DNA of 64,000 nucleotides from Rhizobium vallis (lineage in GTDB: Bacteria > Pseudomonadota > Alphaproteobacteria > Rhizobiales > Rhizobiaceae): positions 248,001 to 312,000 of the forward strand of contig NZ_ML133690.1 of the NCBI RefSeq assembly GCF_003985155.1. The letters are read 5' to 3'. Shown piece after piece: positions 62,898-64,000 of the stretch. Numbering within the stretch: position 1 is the first letter of the stretch; each line of letters begins with the position of its first letter. Position numbers and translations under genes: made by a program. The notes under the pieces are model-generated. The model was not told the origin of the DNA, did not search any database, and saw nothing but the letters and a program-made list of their open reading frames with translations.

Positions 62898-63263
62898 GGC
62901 GGGAGATTAGCGGAAAAGTTTGAGGGGGATAGGAGGGCTTGGCGGGGTTGTGGTGTGTGATAGAAGGGGAGGATTCTTTTTCAAAGAAGGACGAGACGTT
63001 TCCGCGATTCCCCTTCTCCCCAGCGGGGAGAAGATGCCGGCAGGCAGATGAGGGGGCGAGCGACGATAGGAGCGAGTGCGCTGAGCGTAAGCGAAGGGCA
63101 ACAATGAACGGTGTGCCGCGAGGCCCCCTCATCCGACCCTTCGGGCCACCTTCTCCCCGCTGGGGAGAAGAGGGAGCGAGCCTCGGACTTCGTCCATTCT
63201 TCGCAACCTCGCCGAAGAGAAGAGGCGGTAGTTGCCTATCTGCTGTTAGGAGAGGACTTCGAC
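62898..63263. other. Intergenic stretch holding the RIME-like repeat
   Basis: 366 bp between divergent genes. Apart from the repeat at 63013-63170 and the AGGAGAGG ribosome site of the nitrile hydratase (63248-63255), I see no promoter boxes. Confidence 0.5.
63013..63170. repeat. RIME-like rhizobial intergenic repeat, inverted pair
   Basis: Two palindromes in opposite orientation: CTTCTCCCC-AGC-GGGGAGAAG at 63013-63033 and CTTCTCCCC-GCT-GGGGAGAAG at 63150-63170, flanked inwardly by ATGAGGGGGC and GCCCCCTCAT. This matches the RIME family (paired palindromes, non-coding, many copies in rhizobial genomes). Confidence 0.75.
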
Positions 63264-63938
63264 TTGCACGAAGATCACGACGACCACAATCATGGCCACG
63301 ATCACCATGATCATCACCACGACAACCACTACTCCGACATGCAGGCGCGCGTGAAAGCGCTGGAGACGCTGCTGACCGAAAAGGGTTTGATCGATCCGGC
63401 GGCGATCGATGTGATCGTCGAGACCTACGAGACGAAGGTAGGCCCCAGAAACGGCGCCCATGTCGTCGCTAAGGCCTGGAGCGACGCCGATTTCGCCGAC
63501 TGGCTCAGGCGCGACGCGACGGCGGCGATCGCGAGCCTCGGTTACACCGGCCGGCAGGGCGAGCATATGCGCGCGGTCTTCAATACGGCCAAGACGCATA
63601 ACCTCGTCGTCTGCACCCTCTGCTCCTGTTATCCCTGGTCGGTGCTCGGCCTGCCGCCGGTCTGGTACAAGGCGCCGGCCTATCGCTCGCGCGCGGTCAT
63701 CGATCCGCGCGGCGTGCTTGCCGAATTCGGGCTGGTGCTGCCGGAGGGCAAGAAGATCCGCGTCTGGGATTCGACGGCGGAGCTGCGTTATCTCGTGATC
63801 CCCGAGCGGCCGGCGGGCACGGAAGGAATGGATGAGGAAGCGCTTGCCGGCCTCGTCAGCCGCGACGCGATGATCGGCACATCAATTGCGGGCAGCTCGA
63901 AGATTTCAGCTGCCGGCAGCCCGGAGGCTTTGGCATGA
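63264..63938 (+). CDS. nthA: Nitrile hydratase alpha subunit, cobalt type
   Basis: 224 residues. The metal claw C-T-L-C-S-C at 117-122 has Thr, the cobalt-type signature. The N-terminus is strongly His/Asp-rich, with 11 His in residues 2-22. No ATG precedes it; TTG 63264 lies eight bases after AGGAGAGG, so I take that as the start. It hydrates nitriles such as indole-3-acetonitrile to amides. The stop overlaps the beta-subunit ATG. Confidence 0.9.
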   Translation: MHEDHDDHNHGHDHHDHHHDNHYSDMQARVKALETLLTEKGLIDPAAIDVIVETYETKVGPRNGAHVVAKAWSDADFADWLRRDATAAIASLGYTGRQGEHMRAVFNTAKTHNLVVCTLCSCYPWSVLGLPPVWYKAPAYRSRAVIDPRGVLAEFGLVLPEGKKIRVWDSTAELRYLVIPERPAGTEGMDEEALAGLVSRDAMIGTSIAGSSKISAAGSPEALA

Positions 63939-64000
63939 ACGGACCGCACGATCTCGGCGGGCAGATGGGGTTCGGCCCTGTCGCGCCCGAAAAGGACGAG
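63935..64000 (+). CDS. nthB: Nitrile hydratase beta subunit, N-terminus (cut by window end)
   Basis: Starts with [14 protein letters not shown], the normal beginning of nitrile hydratase beta chains, in an ATGA overlap with the alpha gene. Only 22 codons are in the window. Confidence 0.9.
   Translation, partial: MNGPHDLGGQMGFGPVAPEKDE

Overview
This window looks like the right end of a large accessory island joined to core chromosome in an alpha-proteobacterium of the Rhizobium etli/leguminosarum type. The organism call rests on the core gene order at the right (thyA-folA-hflK-hflC-degP-serB-miaA and, further on, ilvI-ilvH), on high-GC codon use there, and on an inverted palindromic repeat resembling the rhizobial RIME family near 63 kb. 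No sequence search was possible, so genus level is an inference.

Region A (1-35.7 kb) is accessory catabolic cargo. After the tail of a gene cut by the left edge come an aldehyde dehydrogenase and zinc alcohol dehydrogenase with a LysR regulator; an MFS carrier; a ribose-type ABC importer with two short-chain dehydrogenases (plus strand); and, convergent across a hairpin terminator, a seven-gene minus-strand operon (TctC, aldehyde dehydrogenase, SDR, TctB, TctA, cupin, alcohol dehydrogenase). An IclR regulator sits between this operon and a second plus-strand operon (SDR, SMP-30 lactonase, MmgE/PrpD, orphan TctC). Together they look like uptake and stepwise oxidation of one or more sugar-acid or carboxylate substrates. 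Next is a PaoABCD-like periplasmic aldehyde oxidoreductase with its cofactor genes, a P460-type cytochrome and a DUF4405 membrane protein, then a LysR gene, a class III nucleotide cyclase and a DUF3422 protein.

Region B (36-41.2 kb) is the island edge: a tight overlapping minus-strand operon (DUF6634-like protein, metallophosphoesterase, FtsH-like AAA/M41 protease, small basic protein), a divergent tandem-HTH protein, a conserved-looking hypothetical protein, and a boundary segment with twin hairpins and a perfect 17-bp inverted repeat. At about 41,239 the sequence enters the middle of thyA; only the last ~91 codons of thyA are present, so the island joins the chromosome inside this gene. No integrase is visible in the window.

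Region C (41.2-64 kb) is ordinary core: folA, hflKC, a DegP protease, serB and miaA (divergent with overlapping start codons), a frameshifted LprI-like gene, a cupin/MarR pair with two operators, a MocR regulator with LysE exporter and DapA-like lyase, a HerA-type ATPase, ilvIH preceded by an attenuator whose 18-residue leader peptide contains Leu-Ile-Val-Val, a SABATH-type methyltransferase, an aldo/keto reductase, a second LysE exporter, a DUF2269 protein, an SDR-DoxX fusion, the repeat element, and a cobalt-type nitrile hydratase (alpha complete, beta cut by the window end).
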